Positions 14,971-23,877 of a stretch of 64,000 nucleotides of DNA are shown piece by piece. How positions within the stretch are numbered: the first letter of the stretch is position 1; each line of letters starts with the position of its first letter. This stretch comes from Geomobilimonas luticola (lineage in GTDB: Bacteria; Desulfobacterota; Desulfuromonadia; Geobacterales; Geobacteraceae). Made by a program: the position numbers and the translations under genes. The notes beneath the pieces are model-generated. The model saw only the letters and a list, made by a program, of their open reading frames with translations, ran no database searches and was not told where the DNA came from. The stretch is taken from contig NZ_JAHCVK010000001.1 in assembly GCF_018476905.1 (NCBI RefSeq), forward strand, positions 682,001 through 746,000, read 5' to 3'.

Positions 14971-16299
14971 TCAGCAGCCGCCGCCACCGCCGGCCGTTGC
15001 CCCTCCGCCGGTCGAGGTGGTAACGGGGCTGCGGTAGGCTGCGTCAGCCTTTTCGAGCTGGTTGCCATCGGCAAGAGACGGTTCGGGATTGTTGAGGCGG
15101 GTACTGTAGTTGATGATGTGGGTTGTTGTCAGCACTGTCGGTGTTCCAGAAATAGAGACTGTTTTTCCCACATTGTAGGTGAGACTGTCGGTCAGGAGAC
15201 TCGTATCCCACACCGAACCGGCAATAAGCTTGCCGCCATTGGCGGTGCTGGATGACATTAGGCCCCACTGGCCCCAGGAGCCGTCGTACCAGACCGCTTT
15301 CATGGCGCCGGTTTCGACTTCGTTGTAATAGGCGTAGCCGTCAATGGCGAAGAACAGGGCAGAGGCGATATTGCCGGCCCGACAGATGGCATAGACCGAT
15401 GTGGCCGTGGCCGGGATGTTCAGGCCCGTCTTGATGTCGGCAATGGGTTTGAACTGCTTCGTCGTTGCGTCAATAAGGTTGGCGTAGCTGTATGCCCGAC
15501 CACCCTTTACCAGTCCCTCGAAGACGACGTATTTCGTCCCGTCGATCAGGTCGGTAGTCGGGCCGGGGACCGCCGGGGAGGTGGCGCGACCGTCAATGAA
15601 GTCGTTGGTTGAGGTACCGGCAGTGACAGCGGCAATCATCTCGGGCAGAGAGGCCCGCAGGTCGGTGCGGATTCTGCTGATGTTGTTGGGAGTTACACCG
15701 TAGGTGGATTTGGTGATGGTTGGAATCTCGGTAGTCATGGCAAAACCGGCAGCCTTCCAGGCCTTGTTGCCGCCATCCAGAACCTTCAGCCGATTTTTGG
15801 GAAAGCCCCAGTAACGGAACGTGGCATAGCCGCGGGTAAGGTTCCAGGGGGAGCCGACCTCGGTTTCGGAGGAGGTGAAGACGATGGTCGTGTTGGCGTC
15901 AATCCCCAGTTTCTGGATCAGAGCGTCCATCTTGGCGCCGGAAAGCACCATCTGCCCCGCCAGCATGGGGCCTTCATAACGGTTTTCCATCAGGTCGTTC
16001 GTCAGGTTGACATACTGGGCTCCCGGTATGTGGGCTCCGTTGTAGTTGGTTTCGGTGCTCACTTCGAGGAGGACAACCCGGTCATATCCCCCCGCCTTGT
16101 TCACCAGTCCTGCATCTGCCCACTGTTTCAAATCGGCTGCCTGAATCAGGGCGGTTGGCGTCTGCGTCGTTACCGCCGCGGCAGAGGGGTTGTCATACCC
16201 GCTTGTTCCGCATCCCCACAGACCGACGAGCGTGAGCATGGCGACGCCGAACAGCCCCGCCAGCATGATCCGCCCTTTTCTCCATACCTGCTGTGTCAT
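14971..16299 (-). CDS. extH: Rhodanese-like lipoprotein ExtH
   Basis: 442 residues from the ATG at 16299, which follows GGGAGGT. The N-terminus has a charged then hydrophobic stretch ending VGLWGC, a lipobox with the lipidated cysteine at residue 30. Two rhodanese-like domains follow. The first (VLLEVSTETNYNGAHIPGAQ...) has no active-site cysteine. The second carries YAICRAGNIAS, a typical rhodanese CRxGN loop. The C-terminus is glycine-rich and ends in cysteine. ExtH is the rhodanese lipoprotein of Geobacter ext conduits; sulfur or selenium transfer is a plausible role, yet its partner is not known. It is the first gene of the minus-strand operon and divergent from a LysR gene. Confidence 0.9.
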   Translation of the reverse strand: MTQQVWRKGRIMLAGLFGVAMLTLVGLWGCGTSGYDNPSAAAVTTQTPTALIQAADLKQWADAGLVNKAGGYDRVVLLEVSTETNYNGAHIPGAQYVNLTNDLMENRYEGPMLAGQMVLSGAKMDALIQKLGIDANTTIVFTSSETEVGSPWNLTRGYATFRYWGFPKNRLKVLDGGNKAWKAAGFAMTTEIPTITKSTYGVTPNNISRIRTDLRASLPEMIAAVTAGTSTNDFIDGRATSPAVPGPTTDLIDGTKYVVFEGLVKGGRAYSYANLIDATTKQFKPIADIKTGLNIPATATSVYAICRAGNIASALFFAIDGYAYYNEVETGAMKAVWYDGSWGQWGLMSSSTANGGKLIAGSVWDTSLLTDSLTYNVGKTVSISGTPTVLTTTHIINYSTRLNNPEPSLADGNQLEKADAAYRSPVTTSTGGGATAGGGGGC

Positions 16300-16516
16300 A
16301 GTACCTCCCATCGAAGTGAATTCCGGCCGGGATGTCCCGGGCTCGGATGACAACCAATACGGGGTGAAACCTTCCTTGTTTTGATGCTAAATTACTAATA
16401 TTAAAAACAATTAAAGTATTGACATTATACAATAAATTTAGTTTAACTATGAGTGAGTAATTCGCATGCCCCCCTTGCGTAAAACGCATGGGTACAAAGT
16501 CGCAGAGGGTACTTCC
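16300..16516. promoter_or_regulatory. Divergent AT-rich control region between extH and the LysR gene
   Basis: This 217-base interval is markedly AT-rich between 16385 and 16450, unlike the genes around it. On the plus strand TTGACA at 16419-16424 and TTTAAC at 16442-16447 are spaced 17 bases apart, a likely sigma-70 promoter for the regulator gene. LysR proteins usually bind T-N11-A sites in such shared intergenic DNA; several AT-rich candidates exist and I cannot choose among them. No clear extH -35/-10 pair is seen. Confidence 0.5.
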
Positions 16517-17452
16517 ATGGATTTCGTACTCCTGAAGACATTCCTGAAGGTTGCGGCGGTCGGCAGCATCACGAAGGCCGCTGCCGTCCTGTTTGTCACC
16601 CAGTCGGCAGTCTCGCGGCGGATCAAGCTGCTGGAAGAGTACGTGGGGAGTCCGCTCTTCGAGCGGGCGGGGACGGTTCTGAAACCGACGGCTGCGGGGC
16701 AGCTGCTGATCGACCGGGGGCGCAAGATTCTCGAAATCGAGCATGATTTTTTCGACAACCTCACGACCCGCCAGGACAAACAAAAGATTTCCTTCTGCTG
16801 TACCCCTTCCCTCGGCATGCACCGCCTCTCCGGGTTTCTGGGTTCCTTCGTCGCCAGTCATGGCAAAACCATCGATCTCAGCTGCGTCTTCACCATGCCG
16901 GAGGAGGCACTGGCAGGCATTGACAGCGGGAGGTTCGACCTTGCTCTCATCGAGCATTGTGACGAAGTCGACCTGAAAAACCACGTCACCCACCAGCTCC
17001 CCGACGACGAAGTGGTGTTTGTCAGCAGCCCCTCACGGGGGATTCCCGAGGGGGAGGTAGGGGTGGAACGGCTCTTCGAAGAGCGGCTCTACCTGAAAAA
17101 CCAACACGGCTGTGCCAAGCGGTTCATCGACAAGAACCTCCGGACGCTGGAACGTTCCTGCGGCGACTTTGCCGGCGTCGTTTACTTCGATGACCTTTCC
17201 TTTGTCATTAACGAGGTGCTGGCGGGAAACGGGATCAGTTTCGTGTCGAAGGGGTTTGTCGAAAAGGAGTTGCGGGCCGGGCAGCTGGTTTCCCACAGGG
17301 TTGCCGGCTTCCATCACTTCCGGCCCCGTACAATGATCCTTGCCAGGGAGCACCTGTCGCCCCTTGTGGAATCCTTCGTCCAGGCACTCTTTGCCGAATT
17401 CCGCATCAGCGGTTCATGTCGTTCCGGTACGAAGGCTGCTTCCGGTGCCTGA
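16517..17452 (+). CDS. LysR-family transcriptional regulator, divergent from extH
   Basis: 311 residues from MDFVLLKTFLKV; GAGGG lies 7 bases upstream. An in-frame earlier ATG at 16466 would add 17 atypical residues. The N-terminal helix-turn-helix is canonical (SITKAAAVLFVTQSAVSRRIKLLEE), followed by a substrate-binding domain (residues about 90-300) with two cysteines at its beginning (ISFCCTPSLGMH). Its divergent position makes it the likely regulator of the ext operon. The effector is not evident; a redox or chalcogen-oxyanion signal is a guess. Confidence 0.9.
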   Translation: MDFVLLKTFLKVAAVGSITKAAAVLFVTQSAVSRRIKLLEEYVGSPLFERAGTVLKPTAAGQLLIDRGRKILEIEHDFFDNLTTRQDKQKISFCCTPSLGMHRLSGFLGSFVASHGKTIDLSCVFTMPEEALAGIDSGRFDLALIEHCDEVDLKNHVTHQLPDDEVVFVSSPSRGIPEGEVGVERLFEERLYLKNQHGCAKRFIDKNLRTLERSCGDFAGVVYFDDLSFVINEVLAGNGISFVSKGFVEKELRAGQLVSHRVAGFHHFRPRTMILAREHLSPLVESFVQALFAEFRISGSCRSGTKAASGA

Positions 17453-17478
17453 AACTGTCATGGCGGGAGCGAAACAGG

Positions 17479-17510
17479 GGCCACTTTTCAGAAGGAAAGG
17501 GGCCTTTTTT
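17479..17510 (+). terminator. Terminator after the LysR gene
   Basis: GGCCaCTTT pairs with AAAGgGGCC across an 8-9 base loop and is followed by six T residues, 27 bases after the LysR stop. Confidence 0.8.
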
Positions 17511-17570
17511 GCGAGCAGATGAGGGGGAGATGACATGCGGAAGGAGGGGGTGTCGGGAAGAGGCTATGGT

Positions 17571-19067
17571 TCATTCCACGTCCGGGCCGGCCGGGGCGGT
17601 CCGCTGGATGTACTTCTTCACCGTCCGCCGGTCGAGGCCGGTCCGGCGGGCGACCTCCTCATAGGTGCCGTGTCGTTGATGGAGGAGTGAGCAGTATGCT
17701 GCCAGCAGGGTCTGGGCATCGGTGGTTCCGGTCTCTATGTCGACACAAAGCTGTTCGCGCAGGCCGCTGCATGCACCTTGGCGGTCACCGTGATAATGCC
17801 GGCTGAGGATGAAGCGCCGCACCGCCTGTTCCAGTTCCCGGACGTTCCCTTTCCAGGGGTAGTGGGGCCCCAGGTCCCGCCGGATTCCCTCGCAGACCAT
17901 TTCCGCCATGGACTTCCCTTCCGGACCGATCATGCGCGTCAAGATGCCGCCCACCAGCATTTCCAGCTCTTTCGGCTCCTCTTGCACCCTTTGCCGCAGC
18001 GACGGCACGGTGATGATATCGGAGCAGAGCCGGTAGTAGAAGTCATCGCGGAACTGTCCCTGTTGCCGCATTTCGTCCAGGGGTCTGTTGGTGGCGGCGA
18101 TGACCCGGCCGTTGAAGCGGAGCCGGTCGTGCCCTCCTACCGGTGAAAAGGTCCGTTCCTGGAGGATCTGGAGAAGCTTGATCTGCACCGGTATGGAGAC
18201 GTCGCCGATCTCGTCGAGGAATATGGAGCCGTGGGGGGTGCAGCGGGCGAATACCCCCTGGTGGTTTTCGATGGCGCCGGTGAAGGCGCCTTTTTTGTGG
18301 CCGAACAGTTCCGATTCCAGGAGCGATTCCGGGTACTGGGAGAGGTTGAGGGGGATGAAGTTGCGGGTGAAGCTCTCGCTGAAGCACCCCTTTCGCTCGT
18401 CGAAGGGGATGAAGCCGGAACGGCCGATGGCTGCCGCCGCCGCTCCCTTGCCGGTCCCGGTCTCGCCGAGCAGGAGGGTGGAGAAATCCTCCATCCGGTT
18501 CCAGAGATGGTTTTCATACCAGGTGATGTCGGAGGTGAAGACGTTGTTCCAGAGGTTCAACCGGAGGGTGTCCATGGAGGGGGCGAGGCCGGTGAGGGAA
18601 TTTTCGATGAAGTAGAAGGCGCGGCGGATCTGGTAGAAGATGGCGAAGTAGCGCCGGGCATCGTCGCTGCCGATCCCCTGGGCGACCAGACCGGCAAGGA
18701 CGTCACGGGCGAAGGGGACCTGGCAGGGGGTGTCCCCCGCTTCGATCTGGCGGAGGATGAAGGCGTCGAATTCGAAGCGGAAACGGTGGTAGACATCGAA
18801 CAGGACCACCGTCCGGACGATTTCCCGGTCCTCTCCGGTGTAGCGGCGCAGGTCGGCTTTTCCCGCGGCCATGAGGCTGCGCACCCGTTCCTCCACACGG
18901 GCGATGGTCCTGGTTATCAGTTCGTCCCGGGAAACGGCCTGCGCCGCCCCGGCGATCTGCCGGTCGAACTCCACCCGCTCCCGGCTGAAAGGGTTGGTGA
19001 AGGCGGCTCGGGCCACCGTGGCGAAGAATTCCCTGTCCGTTGGGGACAGTTTCAGAGTCGGTTTCAT
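17571..19067 (-). CDS. Sigma-54-dependent transcriptional activator
   Basis: About 498 residues. The central AAA+ domain is complete: Walker A GETGTGKG, the sigma-54-contact loop GAFTGA, Walker B IFLDEIGDV and the arginine region RDDFYYRL. The C-terminus has a Fis-type helix-turn-helix (YEEVARRTGLDRRTVKKYI). The first 190 residues are not a receiver, PAS or GAF domain that I recognise; they are helical and charged, so the signal is unknown. I place the start at MKPTLKL; in-frame ATGs exist at 19082 and further upstream, and none has an ideal Shine-Dalgarno sequence. It is divergent from an amidohydrolase with a sigma-54 promoter, which it probably activates. Confidence 0.88.
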   Translation of the reverse strand: MKPTLKLSPTDREFFATVARAAFTNPFSRERVEFDRQIAGAAQAVSRDELITRTIARVEERVRSLMAAGKADLRRYTGEDREIVRTVVLFDVYHRFRFEFDAFILRQIEAGDTPCQVPFARDVLAGLVAQGIGSDDARRYFAIFYQIRRAFYFIENSLTGLAPSMDTLRLNLWNNVFTSDITWYENHLWNRMEDFSTLLLGETGTGKGAAAAAIGRSGFIPFDERKGCFSESFTRNFIPLNLSQYPESLLESELFGHKKGAFTGAIENHQGVFARCTPHGSIFLDEIGDVSIPVQIKLLQILQERTFSPVGGHDRLRFNGRVIAATNRPLDEMRQQGQFRDDFYYRLCSDIITVPSLRQRVQEEPKELEMLVGGILTRMIGPEGKSMAEMVCEGIRRDLGPHYPWKGNVRELEQAVRRFILSRHYHGDRQGACSGLREQLCVDIETGTTDAQTLLAAYCSLLHQRHGTYEEVARRTGLDRRTVKKYIQRTAPAGPDVE

Positions 19068-19080
19068 GCACAAAATGTAC
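19066..19080. promoter_or_regulatory. Possible activator-binding site (GTACATT..TGTGCAT type)
   Basis: On the minus strand the sequence reads GTACATTTTGTGCAT. A very similar GTACATTCTATGTGCAT occurs at 24500-24516. Both lie about 100-115 bases upstream of a -24/-12 promoter, the usual place for an enhancer-binding-protein site. This copy also overlaps the start of the activator gene itself, so autoregulation is possible. Confidence 0.4.
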
Positions 19081-19113
19081 ATGACCCCTTCATGCAGTGT
19101 CAAGTGACTCCAC

Positions 19114-19126
19114 GCTAAATTTTAGC
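19114..19126. promoter_or_regulatory. Short dyad in divergent promoter region
   Basis: GCTAAA-T-TTTAGC is a perfect inverted repeat with one central base, located between the activator gene and the sigma-54 promoter. It could be an operator; it is not repeated at the second sigma-54 promoter. Confidence 0.3.
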
Positions 19127-19190
19127 TCTTTCCCATTTTCCTGCTTTATTTCTCCAGCACTATCGGTATGATAGGCGGACGTATCCCTCC

Positions 19191-19205
19191 TGGCACGGTC
19201 CCTGC
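19191..19205 (+). promoter_or_regulatory. Sigma-54 (-24/-12) promoter of the amidohydrolase gene
   Basis: TGGCACGGTCCCTGC matches the consensus TGGCAC-N5-TTGC except for one base in the -12 box. It lies 61 bases before the start codon at 19267 and differs at only one base from the promoter at 24614. Confidence 0.8.
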
Positions 19206-19266
19206 GTTACCAACCCATGGAAACCCTCTCCCCGCCGGGGGGGACGCACCCGAGGAGCTGGAATTC

Positions 19267-20259
19267 ATGACCGACTTTCCCATCATCGACATGCACTGCC
19301 ACACCGCCGGTATCGGAGCGGGGGGGAGCGGCTGTTTCGTCTCTCCCGGTCTGCAGCGAAGCTGGAAATACCGGATCTATCTCAGGGCCTTCGGCATAAC
19401 CCAGGCGGAACTGCTCCGCGAGGGGGATGGCCTGATACCGCGCCGCCTCTCCCGGACTCTCGCCGGGTCGCGCCGGGTCGCAGCCGCCGTGGTCCTGGCC
19501 ATGGACGGCGTGGTTGACGAGAGGGGGGAGCTGGAGCGGGGCCAGACCGAAATCTATATCCCCAACGAATTCATCGCCGCTGCGGTGCGCTGCCATCCCA
19601 ACCTCCTCTTCGGGGCGAGCGTCAACCCCTGCCGGGGCGATGCCCTGGAGCGGCTGGAGCGGGTCCATGCCGAGGGGGCGGTGCTCGTCAAGTGGCTCCC
19701 CTCCATCCAGCATATCGATCCGGCCGATCGGCGGCTCGTCCCGTTCTACCGCCGGCTCCGGGAGCTGGAGCTGCCCCTTTTGACCCACACCGGCGAGGAG
19801 AGCTCCTTCACCCGGTCGCGGGATGAACTGGGAGACCCGGAGCGTCTCCGCCTCCCCCTCCAGGAAGGGGTGACGGTCATTGCCGCCCACGCAGCGAGTA
19901 ACGGCAGGAACGGGGGGGAGCCGAACCACCGGCGTTTTCTAAGGCTCTGTGCGGAGTTTCCCAATCTCCATGCCGACATCTCCGCCCTGACCCAGGTAAA
20001 CCGGCTCGGACAGCTCTCCCGGCTGCTGAAGTACGAGGAGTTGCACGGGCGGCTCCTCTACGGTACCGACATGCCGCTTATCACCACCGGCATAACCTCC
20101 CCCTGGTTCCACGCCTATCGGCTGCCCCCCCCCACCCTTGCCCGGATTCTCGCCGAGAAGAATCCCTGGGACCGGGACGTGCTCCTCAAAGAGGCGTTGG
20201 GGGTGCCGGCAGAGGTATTCGGCAATACGGCGAAACTCTTGAGGCCACTCCTCCGGTGA
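19267..20259 (+). CDS. Amidohydrolase-superfamily metal-dependent hydrolase
   Basis: 330 residues from MTDFPIIDMHCH; GAGGAG lies 9 bases upstream. The metal-site pattern of the amidohydrolase (TIM-barrel) family is present: MHCHTAG near the N-terminus, LLTHTGEES at about residue 178, AAHAASNG, and a late aspartate in LLYGTDMP. It is cytoplasmic, with no signal. The family includes decarboxylases, dihydroorotase-like and lactonase-like enzymes, so the substrate cannot be named. Its strong sigma-54 promoter and the divergent activator suggest inducible use of a specific carbon or nitrogen compound. Confidence 0.85.
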   Translation: MTDFPIIDMHCHTAGIGAGGSGCFVSPGLQRSWKYRIYLRAFGITQAELLREGDGLIPRRLSRTLAGSRRVAAAVVLAMDGVVDERGELERGQTEIYIPNEFIAAAVRCHPNLLFGASVNPCRGDALERLERVHAEGAVLVKWLPSIQHIDPADRRLVPFYRRLRELELPLLTHTGEESSFTRSRDELGDPERLRLPLQEGVTVIAAHAASNGRNGGEPNHRRFLRLCAEFPNLHADISALTQVNRLGQLSRLLKYEELHGRLLYGTDMPLITTGITSPWFHAYRLPPPTLARILAEKNPWDRDVLLKEALGVPAEVFGNTAKLLRPLLR

Positions 20260-20274
20260 GAGGCACAAACAAAA

Positions 20275-20335
20275 AAAGAATGGAACACGGATCGAATCTG
20301 AAAAAGGGATCAAAGCGGATTTTGAAACCAGGGGT
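20275..20335. repeat. Degenerate CGGAT-type intergenic repeat
   Basis: The gap after the amidohydrolase contains AACACGGATCGAATCTG and CAAAGCGGATTTTG. The same short motif style (ACGCGGAT, AGACGGATT, AGCGGAAATCTG) appears at 35240-35300. These look like two decayed copies of a dispersed non-coding repeat common in Geobacter-type genomes. Neither has an open frame. Confidence 0.35.
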
Positions 20336-20407
20336 CAGGTGTCATCCGCCGTTATCGGATGATTCCGTCGATTCCGTGACCGATTGCCTTTCGACAGGAG
20401 TTACTGC

Positions 20408-23400
20408 ATGAATACAACCGTACCGGTAACCGCTCCCGGCGTCTTCAACCGCCTGAACCTGGCCCAGGCCCTGGGGGCGCTGAACGACAACCTGATCAAG
20501 TTGATCATCGTCTTTTTTCTTGTCGGCCGGCAGGGCCCGGCAGCAGCCGGTACCATCGCCGCCATCGGCAGCGCCGCCTTCGTCGCCCCCTTTCTCGTCT
20601 TCTCCGCCCTGGCCGGCTCCCTGGCCGATCGCTACCCGAAACAGCGGGTCATCGTCGGCGTCAAGCTCCTGGAGGTCGGCATCGCCCTGCTGGCCGGTGC
20701 CGGCCTGTATTTAGGGGTCTCCCCGCTGCTCTATCTGACGGTCTTTCTCCTTGGTACCCACAGTGCCCTGCTGGCGCCGGCCAAATACGGCATCGTCCCC
20801 GAGCTCGTGGAACGGGAGGAGCTCTCCCTGGCCAACAGCCGCCTGGAGATGTTCTCGTTCATGGCGATCATCGGCGGCACCGCACTGGCACCTTTCCTGG
20901 TTCAGGCGAGTGGCGGCCGTCACGGCCTGGCTTCCTTGGCCGGCGTCGTGGTTGCCGGCGCCGGCCTGCTGCTTGCCCTTTCCCTTCCCCCGACCGCCAC
21001 GGCCGGCCCCGGCCGGCGACTTACGGTCATGCCGACCAGCTATTTCCGTACCCTCCGGGACCTGCGCGGTGATGGTTACCTCCTCCTCACGGTGCTGGGG
21101 GCGGCCTATTTTCTCTTTGTCGGCGCTTTCTGCCAGCTGAATCTCCTCCCTTACGGCATGGCCCGTCTCGGCCTCAGCCAGGAGGAGAGCGGCTACCTGT
21201 TCCTGGCCGCCGCCTTCGGCATCGGTCTCGGTTCGCTTCTTGCCGGGCGCCTGTCCGGGCGGACCGTCGAATTCGGCGTGGTTCCCATCGGCGCGGTCGG
21301 CCTTACCCTCTGCGCTTTTGCCCTTCATGCCGCACCGGCCGCCCTTCCGTTCGTGCTCCTCCTGGTTTTCCTGTTCGGCATCTCCGCAGGGCTCTTCATC
21401 GTCCCGCTCCAGGCCTTCATCCAGCTCCGTAGCCCCGCCGACCGGCGGGGGGAGATACAGGCTGCATCCAGCTTTCTCAGCTGGGTCGGGGTGCTCCTCG
21501 CCTCGGGGCTCCTCTGGTTTCTCTCCGGCCCCCTCGGTGTCTCGCCGGGCGGGTGCTTCACGGTGCTCGCCTGCATCACCATGGTCCTCTCCCTCATCAC
21601 CCTCCGGGTGCTTCCCGACTTCCTCCTTCGTTTCGTCGCCCTCATGGTGATGCGGGTCTGCTACCGGATCAGGGTCGTCGACGGCCGCTTCGTGCCGAGC
21701 GAAGGTCCGGCGCTTCTGGTCGCCAACCATGTCTCCTGGGTGGATGCCCTCCTTCTCATCGCCACCCAGCAGCGGCGCATCCGCTTCGTCATGGACCGGC
21801 AGATCTATGAAACGCCGGTGCTGAAACAGCTCTGCCGGCTGATGCGGGTCATCCCCGTCTCGTCGAAAGACGGCCGCAAGGGGTTGGTGGAATTCATTGC
21901 CACCGCCCGCGCGGCACTGGATGAAGGGTATCTGGTCTGCATCTTCGCCGAGGGGGCCATCACCCGGAGCGGGATGCTCGGCGAATTCAAGGGGGGCTTC
22001 GAACGGATCGTCAAGGGGACCGACTATCCGATCATCCCGGTCTACATCGGCGGTGCCTGGGGGAGCATCCTCTCCTATGCCCATGGCCGGCTTCTCTCAC
22101 GCTGGCCGACCCTCTTCCCCTACCGGATGACCATCATCTTCGGCGCACCCCTCCCGGCGGAGAGGGCGGCGACGGACGTCCGGCAGTCGGTCATGGAGCT
22201 TTCCTGCGCCTGGTTCGAGTCGCGCAAGCCGCGGCGCCGCTCCCTCGCGGAGCAGTTCGTTGAATCTGCGCGAGGTAACTGGAGCCGGCACGCCATCTCC
22301 GACACGGGGGGGAAGGTACTCCGTTATGGCGAGGCGTTGACCGGGGCGGTTCTCATGGCCGGGAAGCTGGACGGTCTTGTCGCCGGCCAGGATAAGGTCG
22401 GCCTCCTCCTCCCCCCGTCGGCGGGGGGGGCTCTGGCGAACATCGCCGTAACCATGATGGGGAAAGTGCCGGTCAACCTCAACTACACGGCATCTCCCGA
22501 GGGTATCCGTTCGGCAGTGGAGCAGTGTGGCATCCGTGCCATCGTTACCTCCCGGGCCTTCCTGGAAAGGCTCGGCTCTCTCCCCGAACTGGAGGGGATG
22601 GTTTTCTTGGAGGAGATCATGGCAGGAACCACGCCGGGTGAGAAGCGGGTTGCCTGGCTCAAGGCCCGCTTCCTGCCGCGCAAAGCCCTGGTCAGTACGG
22701 AAGCCTTTTCCGCAGACAGCGTCGCCACCATCATCTTTTCCTCAGGCAGCACCGGTGAGCCCAAGGGGGTGGTGCTCTCCCACCACAATATCCAGTCCAA
22801 CCTGGAGGCGCTCCGGATGGTGTTCCGGGTCTCCCCCCGCGACAACATCTGCTCGGCGCTCCCCTTTTTCCACTCCCTGGGGTTCACCGGCACCCTCTGG
22901 CTGCCGCTGGTCTCCGGCTTCTCCGCCGCCTATCACCCCAATCCCCTTGACGGCGAGACCATCGCGCGGGTGGTCCGGGAACACGGCTCCACCCTCCTCA
23001 TTGCTACCCCCACCTTCCTCCTTGCCTACCTGCGGCGGGCAAAGAAGGAGGACTTCGCCACCCTGCGCCTTGTCATCACCGGCGCCGAGAAGCTGAAGGC
23101 AAGGGTGGCCGACTCCTTCCAGGAAAAGTTCGGCATCCGCCCCCTGGAGGGGTACGGCGCCACCGAACTGTCGCCGGTCATCACCCTGAGCCTGCCGGAC
23201 GTGGAGATCGACGGGGTGCGGCAGAAGGGGGTGAAGGAGGGGAGCGTCGGCCACCCGATCCCGGGGGTGGCGCTCAGGGTGGTCGATCCGGAGAGCGGTG
23301 CAATCCTTCCCCCGGGGGAGGCGGGACTCGTGCTGGTCAAGGGGCCGAACGTCATGCTCGGCTACCTGAATCGCCCGGACAAGACCGCCGAGGTGGTCAG

Positions 23401-23797
23401 GGACGGCTGGTACGTCACCGGCGATATCGGCGTCATGGATCAGGACGGCTTTCTCCGGATTACCGACCGGTTGTCCCGCTTCAGCAAGATCGGCGGGGAG
23501 ATGGTCTCCCACGGGGCGGTGGAGGACGAACTGCACGCCCGGCTGGGGGAGCAGCAGGTAGTTGCGGTCACCTCCATCCCCGACGAGAAGCGGGGAGAGC
23601 GGCTGGTGGTCCTCTATACGAAAGGGATTACGGATAGCGCGAGCCTGCACCGGCTCATGGGAGAGAGTTCGCTTCCCAACCTCTGGAAGCCGGGGAAGGA
23701 GTGCTACCTGGAGGTGGAGGCGTTGCCGGTTCTCGGGACCGGCAAGCTCGACCTGAAGGGGATCAGGGAGATTGCCCTGGCGGCGCTGGGGGAGTAG
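20408..23797 (+). CDS. Three-domain MFS transporter / PlsC acyltransferase / acyl-ACP synthetase (Aas-type)
   Basis: 1129 residues from MNTTVPVTAPG, with AGGAG upstream. Residues about 1-405 are a 12-helix MFS domain like the lysophospholipid transporter LplT (NRLNLAQALGALNDNLIKL). Residues about 415-620 are a PlsC-type acyltransferase with the catalytic NHVSWVD (H-x4-D) motif. Residues about 640-1129 are an AMP-forming acyl-ACP synthetase: P-loop IFSSGSTGEPKGVVLSH, YGATELSP and the hinge YVTGDIGVMDQDGFLRITDR. Together they could import lysophosphatidylethanolamine or other 2-acyl lysolipids and re-acylate them with fatty acid activated on ACP. The separate E. coli proteins are LplT and Aas; here they are one polypeptide. 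Confidence 0.93.
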   Translation: MNTTVPVTAPGVFNRLNLAQALGALNDNLIKLIIVFFLVGRQGPAAAGTIAAIGSAAFVAPFLVFSALAGSLADRYPKQRVIVGVKLLEVGIALLAGAGLYLGVSPLLYLTVFLLGTHSALLAPAKYGIVPELVEREELSLANSRLEMFSFMAIIGGTALAPFLVQASGGRHGLASLAGVVVAGAGLLLALSLPPTATAGPGRRLTVMPTSYFRTLRDLRGDGYLLLTVLGAAYFLFVGAFCQLNLLPYGMARLGLSQEESGYLFLAAAFGIGLGSLLAGRLSGRTVEFGVVPIGAVGLTLCAFALHAAPAALPFVLLLVFLFGISAGLFIVPLQAFIQLRSPADRRGEIQAASSFLSWVGVLLASGLLWFLSGPLGVSPGGCFTVLACITMVLSLITLRVLPDFLLRFVALMVMRVCYRIRVVDGRFVPSEGPALLVANHVSWVDALLLIATQQRRIRFVMDRQIYETPVLKQLCRLMRVIPVSSKDGRKGLVEFIATARAALDEGYLVCIFAEGAITRSGMLGEFKGGFERIVKGTDYPIIPVYIGGAWGSILSYAHGRLLSRWPTLFPYRMTIIFGAPLPAERAATDVRQSVMELSCAWFESRKPRRRSLAEQFVESARGNWSRHAISDTGGKVLRYGEALTGAVLMAGKLDGLVAGQDKVGLLLPPSAGGALANIAVTMMGKVPVNLNYTASPEGIRSAVEQCGIRAIVTSRAFLERLGSLPELEGMVFLEEIMAGTTPGEKRVAWLKARFLPRKALVSTEAFSADSVATIIFSSGSTGEPKGVVLSHHNIQSNLEALRMVFRVSPRDNICSALPFFHSLGFTGTLWLPLVSGFSAAYHPNPLDGETIARVVREHGSTLLIATPTFLLAYLRRAKKEDFATLRLVITGAEKLKARVADSFQEKFGIRPLEGYGATELSPVITLSLPDVEIDGVRQKGVKEGSVGHPIPGVALRVVDPESGAILPPGEAGLVLVKGPNVMLGYLNRPDKTAEVVRDGWYVTGDIGVMDQDGFLRITDRLSRFSKIGGEMVSHGAVEDELHARLGEQQVVAVTSIPDEKRGERLVVLYTKGITDSASLHRLMGESSLPNLWKPGKECYLEVEALPVLGTGKLDLKGIREIALAALGE

Positions 23798-23877
23798 GTC
23801 CCTGGATGGTTTGACTTGATGCGCAAAGGATTTAGACTTGGTACTACCGTAACGCCATGTTGCAAAGGATGTGGTTG

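Noticed and set aside
14905-14973. UGA after the terminal Cys of ExtH as a second selenocysteine
   Set aside because: Readthrough would add only 22 residues of non-conserved look, and the following hairpin has a two-base loop unlike SECIS.
16030-16350. Plus-strand frame inside extH
   Set aside because: Overlaps a well-supported lipoprotein gene and its start; no motif.
20711-22084. 457-codon minus-strand frame inside the Aas gene
   Set aside because: Glu/Asp/Gly-rich antisense shadow of transmembrane codons; no motif and no ribosome site.
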